Numbered from the stretch's first letter, positions 35,738 through 45,291 are shown. The stretch: 64,000 nt of DNA from Trichomonas vaginalis G3 (GCF_026262505.1 NC_067207.1:26256082-26320081), one strand, 5' to 3'. Numbers and translations: made by a program. The notes: generated by a model not told the origin, from the letters alone.

Positions 35738-38700
35738 GTGAAGTCAGGCAATAGACTCATTGACTTTAACATCGAAGCTTTAGATGAACCAAACAGAGAC
35801 TACTTACACAAACATTTCGGTAAGGTTTTCATGAGACTCTTAGAGAAAATTAAAATAAACTCACAACAGAGATGGATGGTATGTTATAAACTTGGTGGAA
35901 AGTATGAATGTTCTACGTTAAACCTCAATAATATTGGAACATTACTACATCAGCTCTTGAAGGAGAACTTTATATCAGAGATAGAAGCAAATGCTGCAGG
36001 TATTGTTGAAATGCACTATGACTTCTTCTTGACAAACATAAAGAATCTTACCGAAATAAAGATGTATGATTTAACAGAATATGAAGACTTAACGATGTCA
36101 GATGTAAAGAAAGGCAAACCAAAAAAGAGACCATATAGAGATGAAAGCACACTGACAAATGACCAGAAAGCCATTTTGGAAGCTCTTAAGCAAACAGGAA
36201 ACCCAGCACTTATAGAAAGCTTTTGGAAAGATAATGGTGAAAAGAAGTTTTATAAGAAGAGAAGCGGTCAGTTCTGGAAGTATCTTTGCACATTACCTAT
36301 AAATCTTGAGCGCTACCAAATCTTCAATGAATTGAACAAAAGAACTGCAGCACTTATGACAGAAGACAATTGTTTCGTTTATGCTTGCATTCAGGCTGGA
36401 GTAGATGGAGAGACTATTGACACATGAGAGAAGTCATTCGTGTTAGAGACTTTCCTCAAAGTAAAGTACAAGAAATTTCTGACGCAACAGGTATAGCATT
36501 TAATGTTACCATTGGTTATTTCAATGACTCAAGACATAATGAAATAAAGAGATACATACCAAAAGAATGTGAAACTGTTAGAACTATTGACTTACTTCTG
36601 TTGAAGACCACTACATGCTAAAAGAAAGATTACCAATGACAACATATTTCATTCGCAACTATATAGAAATTCTCAAAGCTTGTGGTGGAATGAACATTGA
36701 GAAACAGATGAAGATTTATACAAAGAGAGAGAACAAATATGTAGTTCGTTATTATAGAACAACACGTTATGGGATGTTATGAAACATTGTGGAGTGCAAA
36801 TATTTCACCTATTTCTTATGGAAACTTTTCACATATACTACTGACTTATATAAACAGAACCTTGCACCATTTAAAGACTTGTCATATGCTCCAAAGTATT
36901 GTGTACAACTGAAGAAGAAAGCCGAGTCAAAAAAGTAAATAAAAATAAGTGCAAGTTCATTCCTGAGCACGTTTTCTTTGCTGACTTTGAATGTAGCACA
37001 GAGGCTTTCATAAAGCTTTTAACATCTGTTATGACAGTGAAGATGGTTCAGTGAGTGAAAGCATTTGGGGTCAGAACTGTGCAACAGAATTTTTGGAACG
37101 ACTTCCTGACAAGAGTTTAATATATTTCCATAACCTCAGTTATGATATAAACTTCATCTTAAGACACATGACAGAAGTGAAAGGAACTCCTATCATTAAA
37201 GGTTCACGAACAATGCAAATAACTGGCTTATATAAAGGAAGGGCAATTATTATAAAAGACTCTTACAGTGTTATAAATAAGAAGCTTAAACTATTTCCTG
37301 CTATGTTTAACTTACAAACAGGACCGAAAGAAGTATTTCCATACAACTACTACAGCAGTGTTTTGTTAGCAAATGACAACAGAACTGGTGTCATTTCTGA
37401 AGCATGTAAGTTTATCCGGGATGCAGATACATTCATGAAAAACATAGATTCCATCAAAGGTTGCAGAATAGATGAGAACCACTTCGACTTAGAAAAGTAT
37501 AGCACATTTTATTGCAAACAAGATGTAAGAATTTTAAGAGAAGGTTTTGTTAAGTTCCGCAATGACATATTGAAAGAATTTGATTTAAACGTTTCTGACT
37601 ACGTTAGTATTTGTTCAATTGCTAACAAATTATTTGAGAACAGAGTGTACTTCCGAATGGAAATTTATATGACCTCTCAAATAAACCAAGAGAATTTATT
37701 TCACGCTGTATTCAAGGTGGAAGATGTATGCTGTCAGATAACATTAAACAAAAGAGCGAAAAGAAACTCATTGCTGACTTCGACGCTGTTTCATTATATC
37801 CATCCGCTATAGCAAGACTTTATACTTTAGAAGGTATTCCAAAGGTTATGAAGAAAGAAATGTTAAGCACAGAGTATCTCATGAGACATTTATTCAACGA
37901 CGACCAAAGGAACCCATTGATGAAAAGTTTATGTCTGGCTTCTTTGTTCTCATTAAGATAACAGAGATTGGAATACATAGACACTTTCCCTTTAATAGTT
38001 TGTGACCCTGAACTAAATCCAGAACTTTAACGTTCCCAGAAGTTCAAACACTTGCTGTTTAATGTATGTTGACCATATAACATTACAAGACCTCATAAAA
38101 TACAAGGTGTCAAATGTGAAGTGTTGCAAGATACTATTACGATGGAAACAGAGATATTAGAATAAGAGATGAAGTAAAGAAGTTGTTTGAGTTAAGGTTA
38201 AGTATAAGAAAGAAGGAAATCCTTTGCAAGAAAATATAAAGCTCATTCTGAACAGTATTTATGGCAAAATTATTCTATCTCCTATTGAGTCAAAAATAAC
38301 CATAGTAAATGACAAAGATGCTATAAGATTATGCCATCAGAAACTACAACCATATAGTGAAGTTCGAAGGTTTGGATGGTTCAGATAAAACTATTTTCAA
38401 GCTAACGAAAAGTATTTGCAGACACTTTAACTTCTGTCCACTTAGTGTTAACATTCTGTCATGTCGAAGAGAATAATGTGTGAAGTATTCTGTACTGCTG
38501 AAGATATGGGTCTTCAAATATTTTACCAGGACTGCGATAGCATGCATATTTTCAATGAAGATATCCACTGTTAGCAGTTTAAGAAGAGATACGGTAGAGA
38601 ACTTATTGGTAAAACCTTGGTCAATTTCATTCTGACTTCGCAGAAATAACACCTGGAAAACAAAGTTTAGCATACAAGTCAATATTTTGTGGAAAGAAGA

Positions 38701-39028
38701 CTTACATAGACTTACTCACGAATGATTTAAATGAAGTTGCATTTCCATGCACGTTGAAAGGTGTAAACAAGATGTTCTTGCTTTAACAGCTAATGAAATG
38801 TTTCCTGAAGCTATACAATGCTATTACAATGAAGATAAGAACATTCACATACCTGTTGGAACATATGACAAAGACTCTGAGTTCAGTTTAATGAAACTTT
38901 ACAAAGCACTTTATGACGGTCAAGAGATTGGATTTGACTTATGTAAGTCTTCTAGTCCTTGCTTTGCTGAAAAGTTTAACTTCTCAATAACGACTAAAAC
39001 AAGCTTTATTCGTAAGTTGAAGTTCTGA
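35738..39028 (+). pseudogene. protein-primed DNA polymerase B, broken
   Basis: This is the Maverick replicative polymerase. Recognisable parts are an N-terminal region with DNCFVYACIQAG (about 36365), an exonuclease-type segment SLIYFHNLSYDINFIL (about 37110), the palm motif IADFDAVSLYPSAIARL (about 37775), a later palm segment near 38240 (ILNSIYGKII), and a C-terminal region reaching 39028. The total span fits the usual 1000-1100 codons. The copy is broken, with several breaks, so the element is not self-sufficient. Confidence 0.75.
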
Positions 39029-39109
39029 GGTCATTTATTTTTGTCAGCAATGAGGTCATTCGTGATAAAAATAAGCCGCTAGCGGCAAGGGCGAAGCCCA
39101 TGTGGTCAT

Positions 39110-39968
39110 TTACAATACTGCGATGGTAGAGTTTAAGAGTTGTGCTTCAATGTAGAGACAGTCCTTATGGTCTGGAGGTAAGAACACTGGGCAGTTATGG
39201 TCATGAGTGGAGAACATGTCTATCCAAAACTCACGATTGAAGCCAGTTAATTTATAGTATTTAGGGTTAGGAAGTGGTGAAGTTCTTGTATGACCAATGA
39301 ACTCATTTTCAACTCCCTTACTTAAGTTTGAATATAATATAGCTTGCTTTCTATCCCAAATGCCAGGTGTTACAATCTTTGAAAATTCATTTTTCCTCGG
39401 AAGCATTGCATCATAATTGAAAACATTCTTGAAATCATCACTTGGTTCAGAGATTTGAAATCTTATACGTAATGGATTTTCTTTCTCTTTTAGCGACTTC
39501 ATTGAATGGTGAGAATACAACAAACTGACAGTCATGTGTTCCATCTTCATTTTCATTAAATTCATAATGAAAGTCTATAAGTTGTGGCTGACTACCTTCT
39601 TCTTTCAGTTGTGCAAGAAACTCACGTAAAGGCTGTAAAGTTTGTACTTCAATGTTAAACTTTTTCTCGAACATCTCATTAAATGAAATCATACATTGTT
39701 GCAATGTTGTATCGTCTTTAAAGTATTTGTATATGTGAATGTTTTGGGCGCTTAAAGACTGTTCGTCATTTTCTATCTCGACTTGAAGTATAAAGTCAAC
39801 CTTTCTGAAAGCACGTGTTATATACATAGATGTTATGCCAATGTACTTCTCTTCATTTATGTTCACAATCCAGTCTGTTGGAAACTTAAACGTTACTCTG
39901 TTCCCCTTTATTTTGACGTCAGGGTTTTCACTACTGAACGCAACAGATAAAGGTATTTGTCTATACAT
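39110..39968 (-). pseudogene. candidate minor capsid (penton-like) gene, apparently broken
   Basis: The ATG end (MYRQIPLSVAFSSENPDVKI) follows a TATTTTTATC box. Strand-rich segments follow (GNRVTFKFPTDWIVNINEEK, YIGITSMYITRAF). The 3' part is rich in aromatic residues (YYKLTGFNREFWIDMFSTHD). Size, strand pattern and position near the major capsid gene suggest the minor capsid/penton gene of Polintons, but no specific motif proves it. The locus appears to have about one break. Confidence 0.45.
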
Positions 39969-39976
39969 TTAATTCG

Positions 39977-39986
39977 GATAAAAATA
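39977..39986 (-). promoter_or_regulatory. TATTTTTATC box upstream of the penton-like gene
   Basis: TATTTTTATC on the minus strand, 8 nt before the ATG at 39968. Confidence 0.5.
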
Positions 39987-39992
39987 AACCAT

Positions 39993-40253
39993 TTACTCTT
40001 TCTTTGCTTCAGCTTCTTTAGCTTTTGCTTCAGCTTCTTCTCTAGCTTTCTTCGCCAGCAAACGTGGGTTCTTTTGTCTTCCAGCAGCTAATGCAGCAAG
40101 TTGTTTTTCACTAAGTTTTCTCTTTGGTCTCTCTGGCTTTTGTTCTTGTTTTTGTTCCTTCAGTTCGGATAAAATTTGCTCACGAATTTCTTTCTTCAAT
40201 GCTTCAACATCTATGACCCCTTGGGTCTTGTCCGTAGGGCTTGTCTGAGTCAT
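39993..40253 (-). CDS. small Lys/Ala/Glu-rich protein, 86 aa
   Basis: Start taken at MTQTSPTDKTQGVIDVEALK; the longer frame begins at a non-ATG codon. The body is a charged coiled coil (IREQILSELKEQKQEQ). A basic core follows (RPKRKLSEKQLAALAAGRQK), then a KAREEAEAKAKEAEAKKE tail. It is probably DNA-binding or a virion-core protein. The gene is divergent from the one at 40299 with only 45 bases between the start codons, so the two share a promoter region. Confidence 0.5.
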   Translation of the reverse strand: MTQTSPTDKTQGVIDVEALKKEIREQILSELKEQKQEQKPERPKRKLSEKQLAALAAGRQKNPRLLAKKAREEAEAKAKEAEAKKE

Positions 40254-40298
40254 TTGACTGCAGATAAAAAACAAAATTAAAACTTTAACCGATGTAAA

Positions 40299-40733
40299 AT
40301 GAGCTTGTCAAAATCAGAGCGAGAGTCTATTATATTAAATGACGCAAGAGGAATACAACATCCTTTCTATTACGTAAGTCAGAGTAAAGATGGTAAAATA
40401 TACGTAAGAAAAAGAAAGGTTCCATTAGCGAATGCAGAAAGCGACAACATTAAGGTGTATGGCAAGGGTGAAGTCCACGAAGCCCATATAAAACCTTCTG
40501 TTCAAACTGAAAAGTCAATAGAACCAGAAGAAAAGAAGCCAGATGTACTTTCAATAACGAACCAAGAGCTTATTGCAAAGTTCGTGAATTTCATTGAAAA
40601 ACAAACCGAGTCAAAGAATCCTGACCCGCCAGTGAAAGAAGTTGAGACAAAAGAGAATGTACAGTTCATTGAAAATGTCAAGAAACAACTTCCACCACGA
40701 ATGCCAAGAAGAAGAGTGAGAATAATGAAGTAA
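40299..40733 (+). CDS. Maverick protein with shared N-terminal module, 144 aa
   Basis: An ATG start. The N-terminus (SKSERESIILNDARGIQHPF then YYVSQSKDGKIYVRKRKVPL) matches in pattern the proteins at 42870 and 63423. The remainder is charged, with a helical stretch (NQELIAKFVNFIEKQTE) and a very basic end (RMPRRRVRIMK). It is probably nucleic-acid binding or a virion protein. No known family. Confidence 0.5.
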   Translation: MSLSKSERESIILNDARGIQHPFYYVSQSKDGKIYVRKRKVPLANAESDNIKVYGKGEVHEAHIKPSVQTEKSIEPEEKKPDVLSITNQELIAKFVNFIEKQTESKNPDPPVKEVETKENVQFIENVKKQLPPRMPRRRVRIMK

Positions 40734-40738
40734 ATAGA

Positions 40739-40748
40739 TATTTTTATC
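40739..40748 (+). promoter_or_regulatory. TATTTTTATC box upstream of the major capsid gene
   Basis: TATTTTTATC, 12 nt before the capsid ATG at 40761 and just after the stop of the previous gene. Confidence 0.55.
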
Positions 40749-40760
40749 TGAAGTAAATAC

Positions 40761-42299
40761 ATGCAGAACGAACAGCTAAACGAATTTACTCCAGCAGAGC
40801 ATATTCATCAGATTCGCTCATATTTCGATATCATAGACAATGCAGTTCAAATTGGTGACACTAATAGAAAATATTCTGACGCAAAGATTCCATCACAACC
40901 TGGAACTGCTAAAGATAACACATGGGTAACATTCAATCTCTCACCTCCTGGTGAAAATATGTTGGACCTTTACAATACATTCATTACGTATAAAATGGAA
41001 GGTCAATTTATTGTAGATAAAGAAATTGGTTCAGGTTCCAATAAAACAAACCCACCAGGATTTTGGATTGGTTTCGATGACGCTTTCTATGCAGTTGCTG
41101 GATATCAAATCCTTGCAAATGGTCGTATCGTATATTCTCAAGACAACGCAAGAGAAGAAGCATATATAACTTCAAACTCACAAACTACCGAACAAATAAA
41201 GAAAGTAGATGTTTTCTCAAAGACTCGACATGAAGATGTATGGAGTCATTCGGGAACATGCAGAACAGGACAAATTGTTAGTGGTCCAATTACAGCAGGA
41301 AAATCATTTGATTTTAAGCTTCGTTTAAGAATTCCTGTTAGAAGATTCCTTCCATTAGAAGCTATTCGATTTATTCCAGCTTTTGCAGGAAACATTCAGC
41401 TTAAAGTAAAGTTCAGTAGCGACGCCTTACAATGCACATCTATATCTGTAAATGATATCATTGCTTTCAATCCAACTCTTAAAGTTGCATTTGCTTCAGA
41501 TTCAAATCCACCGACAAATAAATTTGTTCCATGGAATGAACCATTCACTATGATAACGAAGGCAGTAGAAGCTAGTGGAACAGTTACTATTACAACTGTA
41601 ACCCAGCAACTATTTCGAACAAAGATGGATTTTAATGAATGTTTCATTCATCCAAAGTCATTCTCTTTAGACCCTAACATTTATACAGAACTTGTAGAAC
41701 ATTATACAAACGAGGCTTTATGTTTTCCTGTTAAAGTTATGGATTGGATTCCTATGGACGGTTCATTCTCAAAGAATACAGATAGTTCAAGTGCAACATT
41801 TACAGCAGCTTATACGCCTATTAATGTTAAAAGTATTTGGGCACTATTTAGAAAGAAAGACAACTATTATGTTAATTTTGAGAACCCTAAGTTTAAATAT
41901 CTTCAGCTTTCCATGGGAGCTTATGGAAATATGCCTGCAGAACCTGAAAAATCATATGGACCTGTATTTTATGAAATGGTTGCGAACGCCTGCAATACAA
42001 ACAATGATATGATAGGATTTAATGAAGATGTTATGAGGTCATTGGTGGATGATGGTAGTGTGGAACATAAATGGGATAGCTATGACAACACACATTTCTT
42101 ATGTGGTTTTCCAACAGAAGTGGACTTTTGCTTCCAGCAAGGTCAAACATCTACTGCTCCAATAACATACAAATTGTCTGTTAAAGGACCTATTGAACTA
42201 GCAACTGAAAATGTACCAAAGCCACTTATTGGATTTATGAGGGATTGTTGCTTTGCCATTCAGGTGCGTGCTAATGGATCCCATAATAAGATTAGATGA
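40761..42299 (+). CDS. major capsid protein (double jelly-roll), looks whole
   Basis: A 512-residue protein with an ATG after a TATTTTTATC box. It begins MQNEQLNEFTPAEHIHQIRS and has the strand-rich pattern of Polinton double-jelly-roll capsids. Examples are TWVTFNLSPPGENMLDLYNT early, FKLRLRIPVRRFLPLEAIRF and AGNIQLKVKFSSDALQ in the first jelly roll, and YVNFENPKFKYLQLSMGAYG near the second. It ends FAIQVRANGSHNKIR. The size is normal for this family. It would form the icosahedral shell. Neighbouring small genes are probably other virion parts. Confidence 0.75.
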   Translation: MQNEQLNEFTPAEHIHQIRSYFDIIDNAVQIGDTNRKYSDAKIPSQPGTAKDNTWVTFNLSPPGENMLDLYNTFITYKMEGQFIVDKEIGSGSNKTNPPGFWIGFDDAFYAVAGYQILANGRIVYSQDNAREEAYITSNSQTTEQIKKVDVFSKTRHEDVWSHSGTCRTGQIVSGPITAGKSFDFKLRLRIPVRRFLPLEAIRFIPAFAGNIQLKVKFSSDALQCTSISVNDIIAFNPTLKVAFASDSNPPTNKFVPWNEPFTMITKAVEASGTVTITTVTQQLFRTKMDFNECFIHPKSFSLDPNIYTELVEHYTNEALCFPVKVMDWIPMDGSFSKNTDSSSATFTAAYTPINVKSIWALFRKKDNYYVNFENPKFKYLQLSMGAYGNMPAEPEKSYGPVFYEMVANACNTNNDMIGFNEDVMRSLVDDGSVEHKWDSYDNTHFLCGFPTEVDFCFQQGQTSTAPITYKLSVKGPIELATENVPKPLIGFMRDCCFAIQVRANGSHNKIR

Positions 42300-42363
42300 C
42301 TATAACTTAGCTACGGACGACAGTGAGGAATAAAGGATGAACGTTTATTTTTAAAGCTTATAA

Positions 42364-42702
42364 ATGAGTTCTTCATCAAGCTCTCGTGAACCTTCACCAT
42401 CTATGAAACAAACTTTACCAAACGATTATGGAGCACCTATTGAATATTTCTTACGAGCTGCACAATGGCAAAGAGCAGTCTCACCAAGGTTAGGTGTTCC
42501 ACCAGCTCCTGTCAAAAATAGCATTTGGTCAAGTCCTTATATAAAATATGGTCTCCCACTAGGTTTGCTAGCTACAGCAGGAGCAGTTATGATGTTGAAA
42601 AGAAATAAAGCAAATGTTGTAAATAATACTGAAGTAGCTGAAGTTAAACAAACTCCAACACCTTCGCCAAAACCAACGCCTTCACAAACAAACCTTCAAT
42701 GA
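42364..42702 (+). CDS. single-span membrane protein, probable virion component
   Basis: 112 residues from an ATG. A Ser-rich N-terminus is followed by one hydrophobic span (YIKYGLPLGLLATAGAVMML) and a Pro/Thr/Lys-rich tail (TPTPSPKPTPSQTNLQ). Its place directly after the capsid gene suggests a minor virion membrane protein. Family unknown. Confidence 0.5.
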   Translation: MSSSSSSREPSPSMKQTLPNDYGAPIEYFLRAAQWQRAVSPRLGVPPAPVKNSIWSSPYIKYGLPLGLLATAGAVMMLKRNKANVVNNTEVAEVKQTPTPSPKPTPSQTNLQ

Positions 42703-42821
42703 CTCCTGAACCTATGGAAGTACAAACTCCTGTTCAAAAGTCAACTCCTAAACCGACTCCAACATTTAAACCAGAACCTACTCCTCAAATAAATCGTAAA
42801 ACTCCTGCGTTTCCTTACTGA
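42699..42821 (+). CDS. small Pro/Thr-rich frame overlapping the previous stop
   Basis: A 40-codon ATG frame (MTPEPMEVQTPVQKSTPKPT...) whose start overlaps the preceding stop as ATGA. Its composition resembles the tail of the gene before it. Its status as an independent gene is uncertain. Confidence 0.3.
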   Translation: MTPEPMEVQTPVQKSTPKPTPTFKPEPTPQINRKTPAFPY

Positions 42822-42869
42822 AAAAATAACGTTATTTTTATTTAATATTAAAATTTTTATTTGATTGAA

Positions 42870-43073
42870 ATGACAAATAAAGTCACTGAAGCAATGAAAC
42901 AAAAGTTTTTGGTAGAATACATTAAATCAGGAACTATTCCAGAAGGTTTTTACATTCATACTATGAAGGATGGTAGAGTTCAGTTTAGAAAGATAAAGCA
43001 ACCATTAGATAAGAAGGAATTTAGAAGATTAAACTTCATGAGGACAACATTGCTGAACTTAAGAAGAAGTTAG
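42870..43073 (+). CDS. small protein with shared N-terminal module
   Basis: Start taken at MTNKVTEAMKQKFLVEYIKS; the longer frame begins at a non-ATG codon. The segment GFYIHTMKDGRVQFRKIKQP matches the module of the proteins at 40299 and 63423. The copy may be slightly damaged. The function is unknown. Confidence 0.45.
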   Translation: MTNKVTEAMKQKFLVEYIKSGTIPEGFYIHTMKDGRVQFRKIKQPLDKKEFRRLNFMRTTLLNLRRS

Positions 43074-43118
43074 AAGAGTTGGAGAAAGGAAGAGAGTTAT
43101 AAAGCAATGAATTCAACA

Positions 43119-43166
43119 GGGTGAAAAAACAGGTGAAAAAAGAGGTGAGATCTCACCACTTCACCT
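43119..43166. repeat. palindromic GGTGA cassette, copy 4 (reverse orientation)
   Basis: Arms GGGTGAAAAAACAGGTGAAA lead into GGTGAGATCTCACC and CTTCACCT, placed between two small genes. Confidence 0.8.
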
Positions 43167-43265
43167 AAATTTATTTTTGTGCTATGTTTTCATACCTGTG
43201 AGGGTGGTGATATCATTAATTTTTAAGTTTATTTTTTATTTTATTTTTTATTTTATTTTTTATTT

Positions 43266-43275
43266 TATTTTTATA
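43266..43275 (+). promoter_or_regulatory. TATTTTTATA box upstream of the 94-aa gene
   Basis: TATTTTTATA ends 3 nt before the ATG at 43279, at the end of a TATTT-rich tract. Confidence 0.45.
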
Positions 43276-43278
43276 TAA

Positions 43279-43563
43279 ATGACAGAACAAAAGCAACTCA
43301 TACAAATCGAAAAATATAACAAACATACATTTAAACATTTATTCTTCCTTCCTGAGTATAACATGTTCTTTACACTTCATCCTAGACCAGTAGATTATAC
43401 ACTGACTGTTTATAAAGATTGTCATGGTAGTTTTATAAAAACTTATGATGATGAAGGTAAGTTAACAAGACTATGCATTTCAAAACTTGAGAAACTTTAT
43501 GACTTCAAGTATGACTACAATAGAGTTAACATTGACGATGAAGATATAGAAGAAAATTTATGA
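43279..43563 (+). CDS. Maverick protein of unknown function, 94 aa
   Basis: An ATG frame, MTEQKQLIQIEKYNKHTFKH, with strand-like segments (YNMFFTLHPRPVDYTLTVYK) and an acidic end (NIDDEDIEENL). It is the last gene before the element terminus. No family is recognised. Confidence 0.5.
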   Translation: MTEQKQLIQIEKYNKHTFKHLFFLPEYNMFFTLHPRPVDYTLTVYKDCHGSFIKTYDDEGKLTRLCISKLEKLYDFKYDYNRVNIDDEDIEENL

Positions 43564-43717
43564 GAATGTTTATTTTTTCATTAGTGAGTTCGTTAGTGAA
43601 AATGTTAGTGAGGTGAAATGGTTGGCGGTTTTGTAAATATTTAAGGTTAAGTTAGTGTTGTCGTTTGTGTTGTAAAATATACGTTAGCGGTTTTGTAAAG
43701 TGTCAAACCGTTATCTT

Positions 43718-43748
43718 GGGTAAGGTGGAACGCAGTGCCGCCGTACCC
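43718..43748. repeat. terminal hairpin of element 2
   Basis: GGGTA (43718-43722) pairs with TACCC (43744-43748), and GGTGG (43724-43728) pairs with CCGCC (43738-43742) through one G-T wobble, around a 9-base loop. The sequence differs from the 1910-1942 hairpin, but the two-part stem and the outward C-rich tail (CAACTAACCC) are alike. Confidence 0.6.
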
Positions 43749-43757
43749 AACTAACCC

Positions 43758-44672
43758 ATACTAACTAATAGATTTGAGCATTTGATGTGTTATGCCCTAC
43801 GTTGTATGTATAAAATAAGTACTTTATTTACTAGTTATATGTTCTGAATATAAGATATTAAAAATTACATTTATAAAAGCTTACCATATTTTTCTTTAAT
43901 TATTGTTTTTCATAATAGGTAATGTTCTTATTTACGTTATAAAGTATGATATTTACAAATATTAAGTATTAATGTTTTTTGAGAAATTATTAGATACAAA
44001 CAATAATGATAAAGATAGAAATGGTGATGAATAGCGATGTAATTATAGAAAACGTAAGATATATGAATTCAAAACAATCAGAATTTAGGTTGCTAACCAT
44101 ATATTGCGAAAAGGTGTTGTATATTGAGCTAAAATTATGATTATATTATAAAACTGCCACTTAAAGCATAACGATACTATTCCTTTTTCATTTTAATCTA
44201 ATATGATATTAATTACCCTACGTTCCCAACTTCTGGAAAACGGTTTTTCACCCTTATGATCAGTTTCCGACACTTTGGGAGTCTCCCAAACTTTGATATT
44301 TTGCATTATGATAGAGAAACGTGTCTAGTTTAACGCACAGTTGTTTTAAAGGCAAATGATGATATCACATGAAATTATCAAATTATCAAATTTTGAAGTA
44401 CCAGTCCAAAGGGTTAATTAGATCCTACACAGATGTGCGATAGTGAAACATATGTGTTCTTGATTTGAGAAGTCCTACTGATAGAGGTATGAATCTCACA
44501 GCTTTGTGTGAGTGTGTCTGACACTTGTATAGAGTGGAATATGCGCCGACATATATTATATAATAACATGTAGTTGATAATTATGAAAAAATAGAATTCG
44601 ATGCGAATGATATTGAAAGTTGTTTTGTAATTTGATATTTTTCTTATATGTGTTAAAAAAAAAAAAAAAAAA
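43758..44672. other. gene-free DNA between two Maverick ends
   Basis: About 0.9 kb of AT-rich DNA with no gene seen. It contains a perfect 17-bp palindrome (TTTGGGAG-T-CTCCCAAA, 44274-44290) and ends in a run of 19 A (44655-44673) that reaches the first base of element 3. It is probably host DNA. Confidence 0.5.
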
Positions 44673-44736
44673 AGGTAGTGGGGCTTCCAGGCACTTCGTG
44701 CCTTCTAGCCCTGAAGATGTTTAGTATAAATGAAGT
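44673..44736. repeat. Maverick terminal inverted repeat with hairpin (element 3)
   Basis: The inverse of 1886-1949 with a few differences. The hairpin lies at 44680-44712 (GGGGCT/AGCCCT and GGCAC/GTGCC). It begins AGGTAGTGGGG directly at the end of the A-run. Confidence 0.85.
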
Positions 44737-44820
44737 CTTAGAGGACAAACATGACTATGAGTTTTGATATGACAAGATAGAATATGAGAGAGGTCCTATA
44801 AACCGGAGAAAGTGTTATAT
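44737..44820 (+). pseudogene. remnant of the adenine methyltransferase gene
   Basis: About 80 bases nearly identical to the 3' part of the gene at 869-1687 (inverse of about 918-998), joined directly to the terminal repeat. It shows that element 3 descends from an element carrying the methyltransferase. Confidence 0.75.
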
Positions 44821-44875
44821 AAACATCTGTCATATTACTCAGAATATTATACAGAATTCAATAAAAATATATTTT

Positions 44876-44923
44876 AGGTGAAGAGGTGAGATTTCACCTG
44901 TTTTTTACCTCATTTTTCACCTC
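44876..44923. repeat. palindromic GGTGA cassette, copy 5
   Basis: AGGTGAAGAGGTGAGATTTC then ACCTG, T-run, ACCTC and TTTTTCACCTC arms, with the usual AATATATTTT flank on one side and TTGAATTTTCATGAATTTC on the other. Confidence 0.8.
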
Positions 44924-44939
44924 TTGAATTTTCATGAAT

Positions 44940-45136
44940 TTCATCGTAAAGACTTTGTCAAGATTTCATCGTAAAGACTTTGTCAAGACTTCTTCGTAAA
45001 TGTTTTGTCAAGACTTCTTCGTAAATGTTTTGTCAAGACTTCTTCTTCGTAAATGTTTTGTCAAGACTTCTTCTTCGTAAATGTTTTGTCAAGACTTCTT
45101 CGTAAATGTTTTGTCAAGACTTCTTCTTCGTAAAAT
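44940..45136. repeat. tandem 24-27-bp repeats
   Basis: Repeats of GTAAATGTTTTGTCAAGACT with TTCTTC spacers of variable number. Their inverse (GAAGAAATCTCAACAAAGTC) forms a facing array at 45340-45680, so the two arrays form a large inverted pair around two GGTGA cassettes. Confidence 0.75.
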
Positions 45137-45154
45137 CAGACAAAAATATATTTT

Positions 45155-45204
45155 AGGTGAAGAGGTGAGATTTCACCTGTTTTTTCACCTAATTTTTCAC
45201 CCTC
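45155..45204. repeat. palindromic GGTGA cassette, copy 6
   Basis: Same layout as copy 5, followed 38 bases later by copy 7 with nearly the same flanks, indicating a tandem duplication of cassette plus flank. Confidence 0.8.
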
Positions 45205-45241
45205 TTGAATTTTCATGAATTTTACACCAAAAATATATTTT

Positions 45242-45291
45242 AGGTGAAGAGGTGAGATTTCACCTGTTTTTTCACCTAATTTTTCACCCTC
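45242..45291. repeat. palindromic GGTGA cassette, copy 7
   Basis: A near-identical repeat of copy 6. Confidence 0.8.

Larger units (their letters stand above)
27439..43757. mobile_element. Maverick/Polinton (element 2), about 16.3 kb
   Basis: The left side is cut inside the collagen-like part of the tail-fibre gene. The right side ends in a terminal hairpin (43718-43748) followed by TACCCAACTAACCC, comparable in position to the hairpin and ACTACCT end of elements 1 and 3 but different in sequence. Parts in order: tail fibre, integrase, KilA-N protein, unknown, second KilA-N-type protein, polymerase B, virion-type genes, major capsid. The polymerase region is broken, with several breaks; capsid, integrase and tail fibre frames look whole in what remains. 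It is of moderate age and younger than element 3. Confidence 0.8.
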
